Below, piece by piece: positions 24,703-31,964 of a stretch of 35,527 bases of DNA (the first letter of the stretch is position 1; each line of letters opens with the position of its first letter). The DNA comes from Candidatus Atribacteria bacterium (GTDB lineage Bacteria > Atribacterota > Atribacteria > Atribacterales > Thermatribacteraceae), in contig JARRBX010000003.1 in the NCBI GenBank assembly GCA_029982245.1, positions 1 to 35,527 on the forward strand, given 5' to 3'. A program made the translations under genes and the position numbers. A model generated the notes under the pieces. It had not been told where the DNA came from and searched no databases. It saw nothing but the letters and a program-made list of their open reading frames with translations.

Positions 24703-25155
24703 TTATTTCTCAAGAGGTGAGCCTGTTTTCACCCAACCAGGGACGCCGCCTTCAACTATCCAGGCTTCATAACCCAGCATCTGAAGAACAGAAACCGCAA
24801 ATGCCGAATTGGTATCCAGCGAACACACCACTGCGATAGTTTTATCCTTGGGAATTTGATTTAGATTATCAACCAGGGTCGGAAGTGGCACATTCACCGA
24901 ACCAGGAATATGGCCGTTTTTGTACATGAAATCCGGCCGTACGTCCAGGATAAACAGAGAATCTCCCTTTTCTTCAATCAAAGTTTTGAGCTCTGCTACC
25001 GAGATAAGCCAGAGCTTGTTCTGGGGCACCGACTTCAGAAAGGAATCTGCAGCCTGAGTGATCTCTTGCGCACCCTGAGCCAGACCCGAAAACACAAAAA
25101 GTAGCATCAAAGAAACTGCCAGCACTACACCCGAAAAATTTGTTTTGCGGAACAT
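24703..25155 (-). CDS. Exported rhodanese-like sulfurtransferase
   Basis: A 150-residue single-domain rhodanese carrying sulfane sulfur on an active-site cysteine. A signal peptide covers residues 1-29 (basic start, hydrophobic core, LAQGA end), so it acts outside the cytoplasmic membrane. The CH2-A-like DVRPDFMYKNGHIPGSVNVPL segment and nucleophile Cys111 in VVCSLDTNSAF are present. The ATG at 25155 follows GGGAGG at 8-nt spacing. A 16-bp palindrome (25187-25202) identical in half-sites to one upstream of the neighbouring molybdopterin gene lies 32 nt before the start. A sulfur donor or redox role with that enzyme is inference. Confidence 0.9.
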   Translation of the reverse strand: MFRKTNFSGVVLAVSLMLLFVFSGLAQGAQEITQAADSFLKSVPQNKLWLISVAELKTLIEEKGDSLFILDVRPDFMYKNGHIPGSVNVPLPTLVDNLNQIPKDKTIAVVCSLDTNSAFAVSVLQMLGYEAWIVEGGVPGWVKTGSPLEK

Positions 25156-25186
25156 AACTTCCGCCTCCCTTTTCTTTGATAAACTC

Positions 25187-25202
25187 TAAAACATTTGTTT
25201 TA
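25187..25202. promoter_or_regulatory. Palindromic operator candidate upstream of rhodanese gene
   Basis: TAAAACA-TT-TGTTTTA, a perfect palindrome with a 2-nt centre, 32 nt before the rhodanese start. The same half-sites occur at 25923-25938. Confidence 0.55.
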
Positions 25203-25224
25203 AAGTTTTATTCCCGTCTCTTAA

Positions 25225-25893
25225 TTACTGCTCAAACATGGGCCTGTTCAAATCACCAGAGTTGCTGTAGCCTCTGCTTTCCCAGTAACCTCGGTAATTG
25301 GCATTATCCGAAAGCTCAACCCGCTCCAACCAGCGAATCCATTTATAGCCCCATTTACTTTCTGCCACCAGCTGGAAAGGAAAACCCTGGGCAGGAGGAA
25401 GGGTTATTCCGTTAATTTTATCAGCTATGATGATATCTCGCTCCAGAATGTAGTCGAGCGGAAGAGAGGTGGTATACCCATCCACGGCATAAAAAATAAC
25501 CGTATTTGCTTCTGGCAAAACCCCTACTTTCTCAAAAAGAGCAGAAAGAGGAATACCTTCCCAAAGAGCCTTAACCTGCCACCCTTCAACACAGAAAAGA
25601 GTCACCAGTTTCTTCTTTCGAGGAAAAGAGCGAAGCTCCTCGAGAGAAAAGCTCAACGGTTTTGCAACCAGGCCATCTACAACCAGGCGATAGGTTGCAG
25701 GGTCGACCTTCTGAACTCCTCGAATTGAGTTCTCACGAAAGTCAGAAACAGAACCCAGCTTTTCTCCCTGATACTCACGAATTTCCACCTCGTCAGTGGA
25801 TAAGTTTTGTTCACCGAAACCAGCAACCACGAATACCAGCACAAAAAACAAAGATAGCGCCAAAACCGTGAATGCCCGGCTTAATTTCTGCAT
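25225..25893 (-). CDS. Exported sulfite-oxidase-fold molybdopterin protein
   Basis: A 222-residue protein with an N-terminal signal peptide (about 1-27, ending VVAGFGEQ). The mature part is the oxidoreductase molybdopterin-binding domain of the sulfite oxidase/YedY (MsrP) group: LVVDGLVAKPLSFSLEELRSFP, the Mo-ligating Cys101 in TLFCVEGW, and the downstream AVDGYTTSLPLDYIL and GFPFQLVAESKWGYKWIRWL segments. It lacks a heme domain and a dimerisation domain, so electrons must pass to a partner not visible here. The ATG at 25893 follows AAAGGAG. Substrate unknown. It is followed by a rhodanese gene 69 nt downstream. Confidence 0.88.
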   Translation of the reverse strand: MQKLSRAFTVLALSLFFVLVFVVAGFGEQNLSTDEVEIREYQGEKLGSVSDFRENSIRGVQKVDPATYRLVVDGLVAKPLSFSLEELRSFPRKKKLVTLFCVEGWQVKALWEGIPLSALFEKVGVLPEANTVIFYAVDGYTTSLPLDYILERDIIIADKINGITLPPAQGFPFQLVAESKWGYKWIRWLERVELSDNANYRGYWESRGYSNSGDLNRPMFEQ

Positions 25894-25922
25894 CAAAATC
25901 ACTCCTTTCCAAAGAGGAACAG

Positions 25923-25938
25923 TAAAACAAGTGTTTTA
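25923..25938. promoter_or_regulatory. Palindromic operator candidate upstream of molybdopterin gene
   Basis: TAAAACA-AG-TGTTTTA, 30 nt before the start. Same half-sites and nearly the same distance as the rhodanese operator at 25187-25202. No regulator gene is adjacent. Confidence 0.55.
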
Positions 25939-25995
25939 ATCTAAAACCCGGTGAGGGAACAGTTATTCCGCAAGTTGCAGGAAGCTGGGAAAAGC

Positions 25996-26235
25996 TTAAA
26001 GCATAACTTCTTCAAAAGCGACCTTCAGGCTTTCATCAATGTAGCGATAAAAATCGGGGATATCCTCTTGAGACAATCCATACCACTGAAAGTGAGTTCG
26101 CCAGGTGAGTTCAAAATATTTCTTCCCGCAATGGTGATGAAAAAGAGCAGGCTTAAATCGAGCTACCAAAGCTCGTTCACGGAAAGCCTTTCCTTCAATC
26201 GGCTTTCCACAAAAAGCACAGATTTTTTCCTCCAT
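25996..26235 (-). CDS. Small CxxC (zinc-finger-like) protein of unknown function
   Basis: A 79-residue protein with an N-terminal CAFC knuckle (Cys6, Cys9) and a HHHC cluster (33-36), which together could bind one zinc or iron ion. The remainder is acidic and helical. I do not recognise a family. The ATG at 26235 has GCGAGG at 7-nt spacing, and the gene starts 19 nt after the UPF0280 stop, so it is the fourth gene of the T-box-controlled homocysteine operon. A role in sulfur or metal handling there is inference from position only. Confidence 0.7.
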   Translation of the reverse strand: MEEKICAFCGKPIEGKAFRERALVARFKPALFHHHCGKKYFELTWRTHFQWYGLSQEDIPDFYRYIDESLKVAFEEVML

Positions 26236-26254
26236 CTTTCAACCTCGCAAAAAA

Positions 26255-26977
26255 TCACAGAGCAACCAGTTCTATTTTACCCCTTACCCCCATAATCTCT
26301 CCAAAGGCCACAAACACTCCCTGAACACCGTAAGCATTCTCGCTAATTCGCAAAACCTTCTCTACATCCTCTTTAGCTTTTACCAGATTGGCCAGGCTGG
26401 TTGCCCAGGCATCGGCAAGTGCCGCAGAGTCGCTGATTACCACCACAGCATCAGCCTTACCAAGGCTCAAGGAAGGACCCACTTTGCCTGAAGAGGTCGC
26501 CACTCCCCATCTGCCGGGTGGAAGCTTGATTCCCAGTTTAAAGCTGAAGGGTGAATCCTCTCCAGCATAGATTGCCACTACTCTCGAACAAGAAGAAACA
26601 ATAAGCAAATCCCCACCATTTTCCACTATAAATTCCTTAACCTCTTCCTTAACGCCCTCGAAAACCCGCTCATTGATGGCTCCGGCCACTGCAGCCATGG
26701 GGCCTACCCGGGCTTTTTCGGAAGCCCAGGCCATGAGCCGGCAAATGGGAGGAGCAAATGCAGGCACCCGAAGCGGTTCCAGAGAGTTCAGAAATTCAGG
26801 GTGGTAGCGCAAATAGGCTTTCAGGTTCCTGCGCTCCCGCTCCAGGAGCTCTCTAACCTTTTCCTGTACATCGACATTCGCCATGACAAAAAGATCGCTC
26901 TCTTCTATTTTCACCTCAAAAGAGACCAGTTCGGGTACCTGCATCAGTTGGCGATACCATCTTTTCACATACTCCAC
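26255..26977 (-). CDS. UPF0280 family protein (COG2122), homocysteine/persulfide pathway
   Basis: A protein of about 240 residues. The family is recognisable from YVKRWYRQL, APPICRLMAWASEKARVGPMAAVAGAINE and the DAVVVISDSAALADAWATSLAN region, which resembles ApbE-type folds. In methanogens and sulfate reducers this family is linked with DUF39 and NIL-ferredoxin proteins in making homocysteine from aspartate semialdehyde with sulfide or persulfide. The exact start is uncertain: GTG at 26977 is the first in-frame start after the upstream stop, while GGAGG at 26986-26990 is somewhat far. It sits third in the operon. Confidence 0.85.
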   Translation of the reverse strand: MEYVKRWYRQLMQVPELVSFEVKIEESDLFVMANVDVQEKVRELLERERRNLKAYLRYHPEFLNSLEPLRVPAFAPPICRLMAWASEKARVGPMAAVAGAINERVFEGVKEEVKEFIVENGGDLLIVSSCSRVVAIYAGEDSPFSFKLGIKLPPGRWGVATSSGKVGPSLSLGKADAVVVISDSAALADAWATSLANLVKAKEDVEKVLRISENAYGVQGVFVAFGEIMGVRGKIELVAL

Positions 26978-26979
26978 GT

Positions 26980-27390
26980 TCAGATCAAAGCCTCCATAGC
27001 AAAGGTAGGACAAGCCATAATGCACATTTCACAGGCAATGCATCTGGTACCGTCGAAACGCACCTCAAACGAGGGCTTCTCTATAAACAGCGCTGAAGTG
27101 GGGCAAACACCCACACAGGCTCCACAGTTGATACAGCGTTCATCGTTTTTGCGAATATCCTGGCTGAGTGATTCAATCAGTACTCCCTGCTCACGCAGGT
27201 ACTGCAAGCCTTTTTCCTGATTTGCACCTTCACCAATGATTTCCATAACCATAATCCCTTCACGATGCGGTGAGATAGAAGCCCTGAGAATGTTGAAAGC
27301 CAGTCCAAAACGCAATGCCAAATCACAAACTATGGGTCTATCCGCAACCTGGACCGGAAAATGCAGAACTATTTTTCGAGAAACGGTCAT
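26980..27390 (-). CDS. NIL domain-ferredoxin protein of homocysteine synthesis
   Basis: A 136-residue two-part protein. Residues 1-78 form a NIL domain (ACT-like, also found in methionine ABC importers). Residues 84-130 carry two 4Fe-4S clusters, with cysteines 86, 89, 92, 96 and 117, 120, 123, 127. In methanogens the homologue acts with DUF39 in reductive sulfur insertion to homocysteine. The ATG at 27390 follows AGGGGTGAG and lies 5 nt after the DUF39 stop, so the two are tightly coupled. Likely role: supply of low-potential electrons to DUF39. Confidence 0.9.
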   Translation of the reverse strand: MTVSRKIVLHFPVQVADRPIVCDLALRFGLAFNILRASISPHREGIMVMEIIGEGANQEKGLQYLREQGVLIESLSQDIRKNDERCINCGACVGVCPTSALFIEKPSFEVRFDGTRCIACEMCIMACPTFAMEALI

Positions 27391-27395
27391 CGTAC

Positions 27396-28631
27396 TCACC
27401 CCTTCAGAGTTCCTGCGTAGTTTTCAACCGGACGCTCTTTAAGGTTTTTAAAGCGCACTCCAGATTCCACTCCGGGAAGATTGACTACCGGACGGGTCAA
27501 TTCAAAGTTGCCTTCTTGAATCCAGCGCTTGAGAGTCTGGGCAATTTCTCTTGCTCGCTGGTAACTGGAAAGTGGAAAAGTGGGAATTTCTTTACCCTTG
27601 ATTACTATTTTACCACTGCGTAGCTGAGCATAGCTGACATACCCGAGAACCTCGCCTGTTCCTTCCGGGTACGCAGAGCTGTAGTCAACCACCGGAGCCA
27701 AGATTTCTTCGTCACTTACCGAGCAGTAATAAAGGGTTTCTTCATCAAGAATGGGAATGGGAACTCCAACTCCCACTGCAAGGGAACAGCCATAACCCCT
27801 GACGCTCACCCCCCAGAGCCACTGTGCACTCATCCCTTTCAGGTCGCCAATCAGGGCTAGTGTCCCAGCACCACCTTTAGGAACACCTCTTTCGTTGCGT
27901 TCCACCGAAGGGTTATGCTGAGTGCCCTGCCAGGCCACATAACCAACTCCTCCCCCCAAAAAGATCCTGGTTCCTACCCCAATGACCCGATAAAAGGGGT
28001 CATTCAAAAGAGGGCTTAACTGGCCTGCCGAAGAATAACCGGCATTCCCAAGACGAGGTAAAAGGATACCCATGTAGGTATAAATAGTCTTATCGGAGAG
28101 GTTCACTGCCACATTGTAATTCTGGTATGCATTGCGAGGGTTGAAAAGATAAGCTTCATTCAGGTCCTTAAGGTTAATCCAGGTAACCAGCTTTTTGCGT
28201 GGATAACAGTCCGTACCATAGGCATAGGCTTCAAGCAGAACGTCTTTTCCGGCAACCAGGTCCTGAATGACATGCCCCCCACCATAGCGAAACTCGCCAG
28301 GGTGTACTTTGTTAAGGGGGTCATCCTTGGCAGGCTGGGTCGCTCCAATGTACATATCGACAGCAGCCAGACCGCAGTAGGCCATTACTCCATTCAGATA
28401 AGCTTCAGAAATCTTCATCCGGGGTTTGGTATGGCCAATATTCAAAAAAGCGCCTGAAGAACACATGATGCCAAAAGTGCCCGTGGTTACCACGTCAACC
28501 TGACGGGCTACCTCTTTCAGGCCTTTCTCTTTCACCATCTCAATTACTTCTTCAGCAGTGACCACTACTGCTTTACCTTCGCGGATTTTCTGGTTGATTT
28601 CCTCATAACTCCGCAACACTTCTTTCACCAT
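27396..28631 (-). CDS. Homocysteine biosynthesis protein (DUF39/HcyBio)
   Basis: A 411-residue member of the DUF39 (COG1900) family, shown in Methanosarcina to be needed for homocysteine formation from aspartate semialdehyde without O-acetyl- or O-succinylhomoserine. The N-terminal VTTGTFGIMCSSGAFLNIGH holds Cys57, and Cys142 lies in AYGTDCYPRKK. These two, plus Cys86, are candidates for the persulfide-carrying cysteines. No C-terminal CBS domains are present, so it is the short form. The ATG at 28631 has GGAGG at 6-nt spacing. First gene of the operon, under a methionine-specifying T-box. Confidence 0.92.
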   Translation of the reverse strand: MVKEVLRSYEEINQKIREGKAVVVTAEEVIEMVKEKGLKEVARQVDVVTTGTFGIMCSSGAFLNIGHTKPRMKISEAYLNGVMAYCGLAAVDMYIGATQPAKDDPLNKVHPGEFRYGGGHVIQDLVAGKDVLLEAYAYGTDCYPRKKLVTWINLKDLNEAYLFNPRNAYQNYNVAVNLSDKTIYTYMGILLPRLGNAGYSSAGQLSPLLNDPFYRVIGVGTRIFLGGGVGYVAWQGTQHNPSVERNERGVPKGGAGTLALIGDLKGMSAQWLWGVSVRGYGCSLAVGVGVPIPILDEETLYYCSVSDEEILAPVVDYSSAYPEGTGEVLGYVSYAQLRSGKIVIKGKEIPTFPLSSYQRAREIAQTLKRWIQEGNFELTRPVVNLPGVESGVRFKNLKERPVENYAGTLKG

Positions 28632-28659
28632 CCATCACCTCCATTATTCGCGTATTCTA

Positions 28660-28911
28660 AAACAAAAAACCCTCGCCCAAGGGGCGAGGGTTTCCCGCGG
28701 TACCACCCTTGTGACCAGCGAGTAAAAGCTCACCGGCCACTCTTCACCTTTAACGGAGCTCACCGTTTGTGGCTACTTACTTTCACCACAACCTCTCCAG
28801 GGCCATTTCGCCAGGCTTTGGAAACCGGGCTCCCACCTTACCCCGGCTCTCTCTGTTCCTCCCCCTGACTACTAATCCCTTTCTTCGATTTAGCCTTTTA
28901 TTCACTTTGTG
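28660..28911 (-). ncRNA. T-box leader with AUG (methionine) specifier
   Basis: Read on the minus strand, stem I has an AGTA / GAA specifier loop with GAA-ATG-G on its 3' side (ATG at 28804-28806), flanked by AGGG/CCCT and GTCAGG/CCTGGC helices, and the distal AGAGAGCCGGG...GGTGGGAGCCCGG arm. A stem III GTGGCC/GGTCAC precedes the T-box GGGTGGTACCGCGGG (28694-28708). The bulge UGGU would pair with a tRNA ending ACCA, which fits the A73 of tRNA-Met and not cysteine (U73) or tryptophan (G73). A terminator follows, so uncharged tRNA-Met should cause read-through into the homocysteine genes. Confidence 0.93.
28663..28690 (-). terminator. T-box terminator
   Basis: A 9-bp stem CCCTCGCCC/GGGCGAGGG (28670-28678 with 28682-28690) followed on the minus strand by TTTTTTG. 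It competes with the T-box antiterminator and lies about 30 nt before the DUF39 start codon. Confidence 0.92.
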
Positions 28912-28917
28912 CTGAGA

Positions 28918-28946
28918 ATTATAGTGAGCTAAGAGTGACTTGTCAA
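28918..28946 (-). promoter_or_regulatory. Consensus promoter of the Met T-box operon
   Basis: Minus-strand TTGACA (28941-28946), exactly 17 bp, TATAAT (28918-28923): a full sigma-70 consensus match, so control must be by the T-box. The leader is about 280 nt. Confidence 0.9.
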
Positions 28947-29048
28947 TAGGTTTCTCTACTTTTTCTATAAAAAAACTAATATTTTTAAACCCGAACACTT
29001 TTAAGTACACTATCTGAGTAAAAAACATTCCAAAAAGAGGTGGTAAGG

Positions 29049-29294
29049 ATGTACCGACTCTTGATACTCAAAATTGCGGCCCGCTCCCAGCAGGCTCCCC
29101 AGGTTCAGGAAATTCTCACCCAGTTCGGGTGCAACATAAAAACCCGTCTGGGGCTTCACGAAGCCTCTCCTGAATACTGTGCCGAAGACGGCCTGGTGAT
29201 ACTGGAGCTCACCGGAAAACAGGAAGAAATTGAGCAGCTTAAAGAGCGCTTACAAAAATTAGAAGGAGTTACTGCTCGCTACCTTGAAATATAA
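29049..29294 (+). CDS. Small ACT/NikR-C-like regulatory domain protein
   Basis: An 81-residue protein with the beta-alpha-beta-beta-alpha-beta pattern of small ACT-like proteins similar to Thermotoga TM1266 (annotated in databases as a putative iron-only hydrogenase system regulator). The features are YRLLILKIAAR, FGCNIKTRLGLHEASPEYCAEDGLVILELTG, and a C-terminal VTARYLEI. The ATG at 29049 has AGAGGTGG five nt upstream. No hydrogenase gene is adjacent, so the role is uncertain. It is transcribed away from the T-box promoter and converges on the Clp1-like gene with an 8-nt gap. Confidence 0.7.
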   Translation: MYRLLILKIAARSQQAPQVQEILTQFGCNIKTRLGLHEASPEYCAEDGLVILELTGKQEEIEQLKERLQKLEGVTARYLEI

Positions 29295-29302
29295 ACCTGT
29301 AT

Positions 29303-30337
29303 TTACCTTAAAATCTTCCAGGACAAACGACCCATTTCCTCACCCTGAGGCTTTACCTTCAGGTCACCGCAAACCACGAAGTGGGGCTCTGCCTGAGATA
29401 GGGTGGTGCCCCATATTTCCATTTTGCCTTTTGCAAAGTCGATTTTTCTGATGATACCCAGTCCTATCTCTCGAAGCTGCTTCGAATACAGGCAACAAAG
29501 GAGATTGTTCATATCTTCAGGAAGAAGCCAGTAGCCACTCCGCTCTTCAAGGGGAAAATCTTGCTGTACTTTTTCTGAGCAAAGGAGATGATACCGCTTT
29601 CTTCCCACTTTGAAAACCACTCCCCACTCCGCTTGCAAAGCCTGCTGAAGATAGAAATAAGGGGAAAGGGGGGCAAAAAGACGCAACCTGGATAGCTCCA
29701 GGACAAGCTTTCTGCCTCGTGAAAAATACTCCGCAAAAAGCAGTTTCCGACGAGCTTTTCTTTCTTCAGCACTTTTATTTTTCACTCCTTCCGGAGTAGG
29801 CAAAATCAGAAAATTTCTGCCTTTCAAAACCTTAAGTACCCGGAATTCCTCTTCATTGCCCAGGCCAATCGCCAGCTGAGGCATCAAAAGCTTTATCTTA
29901 AGCATCTTGAGATACAACCCTTCCAGCCCCCGAAAAAGACCACAGGTGTCGACCACCACCACCTGGGAAAGTGCTCGAGCCATCTGCACCAGCTCAAAGA
30001 CAGAGAGCGCAGTCAAAAGCAAATGTCTGGAAGGTGTGGTATCACCTACAAAACGGAAATAAGGAGTGAACAGAGCTTCCTGACTCCCCAGCTGGCTCCC
30101 CGGCGGAAGCATTCCCACCGTAGTTGGCGGACCCACCACGGACTGTCCCAGGTCGCTATCCACCAGAGCACAGCTGCGACCACATTCCCTAAAGAAATCA
30201 CAGATAAGCCTTACCAGAGTGGTTTTCCCCCGGTCCACCGGAGCAACCACCAGAATTGTCCCTTCAAAACTGGTAAGCTTTTCTCGAAGAATAACCCACT
30301 CCTCTGGCCAGGAAAGCTCAACGCCCATAAGCTCCAC
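29303..30337 (-). CDS. Clp1/Grc3-type polynucleotide 5'-kinase-like protein
   Basis: A 344-residue P-loop protein. The Walker A motif is APVDRGKTT (32-40), in the Clp1 style rather than classic GxxxxGKS. The second motif VDSDLGQ (59-65) is the DxDxGQ signature of Clp1/Grc3, followed by PPT (70-72) and the conserved Walker B-like VVVVDTCGL near 129. In eukaryotes and archaea such proteins phosphorylate 5'-OH RNA ends. Start uncertain between GTG 30337 and ATG 30328. The gene overlaps the deacetylase gene by 10-20 nt and is the last gene of the fab operon. RNA kinase activity is inferred from family, not shown. Confidence 0.8.
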   Translation of the reverse strand: MELMGVELSWPEEWVILREKLTSFEGTILVVAPVDRGKTTLVRLICDFFRECGRSCALVDSDLGQSVVGPPTTVGMLPPGSQLGSQEALFTPYFRFVGDTTPSRHLLLTALSVFELVQMARALSQVVVVDTCGLFRGLEGLYLKMLKIKLLMPQLAIGLGNEEEFRVLKVLKGRNFLILPTPEGVKNKSAEERKARRKLLFAEYFSRGRKLVLELSRLRLFAPLSPYFYLQQALQAEWGVVFKVGRKRYHLLCSEKVQQDFPLEERSGYWLLPEDMNNLLCCLYSKQLREIGLGIIRKIDFAKGKMEIWGTTLSQAEPHFVVCGDLKVKPQGEEMGRLSWKILR

Positions 30338-31037
30338 TCAAAAGACAGGACAAAGGCAATATCCGATATCCCTCTTCAGCAAGTGCAGCAATCATCTCAT
30401 CCAATAAAGAAGCAGTCTGGGGAACCACATGGAGAAGAATAATATCACCCGGAGAAAGACCAGCAAGTAAATTCTCCATAATTTGCTCTTTGCAATCGCT
30501 TAGTGCCCAGTCCCTGGTATCCAGAGACCACATCAAAATACTGTAGCCAGTACGCCCACAGGCTTCCTTTACCCGATCGTTAAGAAATCCTCCAGGTGGT
30601 CTGAAATACAAGGGGATGCGGCCTGTAAGGTCAAAAATCACTTGCTCACACTTTTTGATATCCTGAACCATTGCTTCCAGCTTTTGAGAATCATCAAAGT
30701 TATGCGAAAAAGAATGATTTCCCAACTCGTGACCCTGCAAAACTATTTCCTTGAGCAACTCCGGATATCTTTGAGCTTGCGCACCAATAATAAAAAAGGT
30801 GGCTTTAACCTCTCTTTTATTCAAAACCTCCAGAATCTCCTGAAGAGCCGGAGCTGGAGCATCATCAAAGGTCAAAGCCACCACTTTATCCTTTACCTGC
30901 GCCCGGGTGATCACCCTCACTTGGTTCAAGCCGTAAACTTCTGTTTTCCCGTCAAATTCAAAGGTAAAAGCTCTATTACTTCCAAAAACTATGATCCAGA
31001 GAGCAATCAACCCCAAAAACGCAAACTGAAGACGCAT
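30318..31037 (-). CDS. Polysaccharide deacetylase (NodB-type)
   Basis: A 239-residue carbohydrate esterase family 4 protein with an N-terminal hydrophobic segment (about 5-20) that exports or anchors it. NodB motifs visible are TFDDAP (metal Asp at 58-59), HELGNHSFSH (metal His108 and His112), and a RPPGG motif that supplies the arginine loop. It removes acetyl groups from peptidoglycan, chitin-like or other polysaccharides; the true target is unknown. The ATG at 31037 overlaps the trxA stop (TGATG). Thus it is coupled to thioredoxin and precedes the Clp1-like kinase. Confidence 0.9.
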   Translation of the reverse strand: MRLQFAFLGLIALWIIVFGSNRAFTFEFDGKTEVYGLNQVRVITRAQVKDKVVALTFDDAPAPALQEILEVLNKREVKATFFIIGAQAQRYPELLKEIVLQGHELGNHSFSHNFDDSQKLEAMVQDIKKCEQVIFDLTGRIPLYFRPPGGFLNDRVKEACGRTGYSILMWSLDTRDWALSDCKEQIMENLLAGLSPGDIILLHVVPQTASLLDEMIAALAEEGYRILPLSCLLSGAYGR

Positions 31038-31363
31038 CAAACAACGGCTTTTAGCTTTTGCTCAATGCTTCTTTTGGGAAGGTATCCTACCAGTCGTTCC
31101 ACTTCCTGACCGTTCTTAAAAATGATTAAGGTAGGAATGGCATGGATGCCATACTGCTGGGCCACAGAGGGAGACTGATCGGTGTTAAGCTTGGCTACCT
31201 TAACCTTACCAGCCCACTCCTCGGCGATTTCCTCCACAATAGGGGCTAACATACGGCAAGGCATGCACCAGGAAGCCCAAAAATCAACCAGCACGGGAAG
31301 CTCGGATTCGAGAACCTCCTGCTTAAAATTATCCTGATTAACTTCCACAACGTTTCCTGCCAT
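31037..31363 (-). CDS. trxA: Thioredoxin with CMPC active site
   Basis: A 108-residue cytosolic disulfide reductase. The active site reads WCMPC instead of WCGPC, and the cis-proline loop is IPTLIIF. The rest ([20 protein letters not shown]) is standard thioredoxin. The Met in the middle of the redox motif may shift the redox potential. The ATG at 31363 has AAGGAG ten nt upstream. It begins one base after the plsY stop and overlaps the deacetylase start. Confidence 0.95.
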   Translation of the reverse strand: MAGNVVEVNQDNFKQEVLESELPVLVDFWASWCMPCRMLAPIVEEIAEEWAGKVKVAKLNTDQSPSVAQQYGIHAIPTLIIFKNGQEVERLVGYLPKRSIEQKLKAVV

Positions 31364-31364
31364 T

Positions 31365-31964
31365 TCAATCACGCTCCTTTTTCTGGCCGATTTTTAGTTC
31401 TTGTCCAGAAATCAATCGGCGAATGTTTTCTCTGTGCCTTATAAACACGAGCACCGCAGCAAGTATTCCCCATAACACAAAATGCCAGGGACGACCAAAC
31501 AACACCAGAAAAACGGGCATCAGAGCCGCTCCAGTGAGGGAACCCAGCGAGGAATAGCGAGTCAGAGCCACCGCCACTACCCAGGCAAGGAAACACAGGG
31601 AAGCTGCAGGCCAGGAAAGATAAAAAAGCACTCCCAGAGTGGTCGCCACACCTTTGCCACCCCTGAAGCCCAGAAAAATCGACCAGTTATGACCGATTAC
31701 AATCAGGAAAACAGCAACCAGCCACCAGCCAGGATGAGGGAGAAAAATACTGGCTAAATAGGCACCCACAAACCCCTTCAGGGCATCAAGAACTCCTGCC
31801 AGTAAAGCTCCTTTAAAACCCACCACCCGGGAAACGTTGGTAGCACCAATGTTGCCGCTTCCAAACTTTCTTATATCAACACCCCGCAACACCCAACCCA
31901 CGATGAGACCGCAGGGCAAAGAGCCCAGGAAGTAATTAATGATCAGGATAAGCCACCAGGGCAT
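31365..31964 (-). CDS. plsY: Acyl-phosphate:glycerol-3-phosphate acyltransferase PlsY
   Basis: A 199-residue membrane enzyme that makes lysophosphatidic acid from acyl-phosphate and glycerol 3-P. Five hydrophobic segments are present with the three PlsY motifs: [11 protein letters not shown] and [15 protein letters not shown] in the N-terminal half, and [16 protein letters not shown] in the middle. The ATG at 31964 overlaps the fabF stop (TGATG). Its substrate supplier PlsX is not in the window, and plsY follows fabF, so fatty acid and phospholipid synthesis are linked in one transcript. Confidence 0.95.
   Translation of the reverse strand: MPWWLILIINYFLGSLPCGLIVGWVLRGVDIRKFGSGNIGATNVSRVVGFKGALLAGVLDALKGFVGAYLASIFLPHPGWWLVAVFLIVIGHNWSIFLGFRGGKGVATTLGVLFYLSWPAASLCFLAWVVAVALTRYSSLGSLTGAALMPVFLVLFGRPWHFVLWGILAAVLVFIRHRENIRRLISGQELKIGQKKERD

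Noticed and set aside
28660-28911. Cysteine or tryptophan specificity for the T-box
   Set aside because: No TGC/TGT lies in the specifier position. TGG overlaps the ATG by two bases but is out of register with the GAA-NNN-purine pattern, and the UGGU bulge requires a tRNA with discriminator A.
28783-29028. 81-residue minus-strand open frame possibly a leader peptide
   Set aside because: It lies across the T-box promoter and stem I; the RNA structure explains this region completely.
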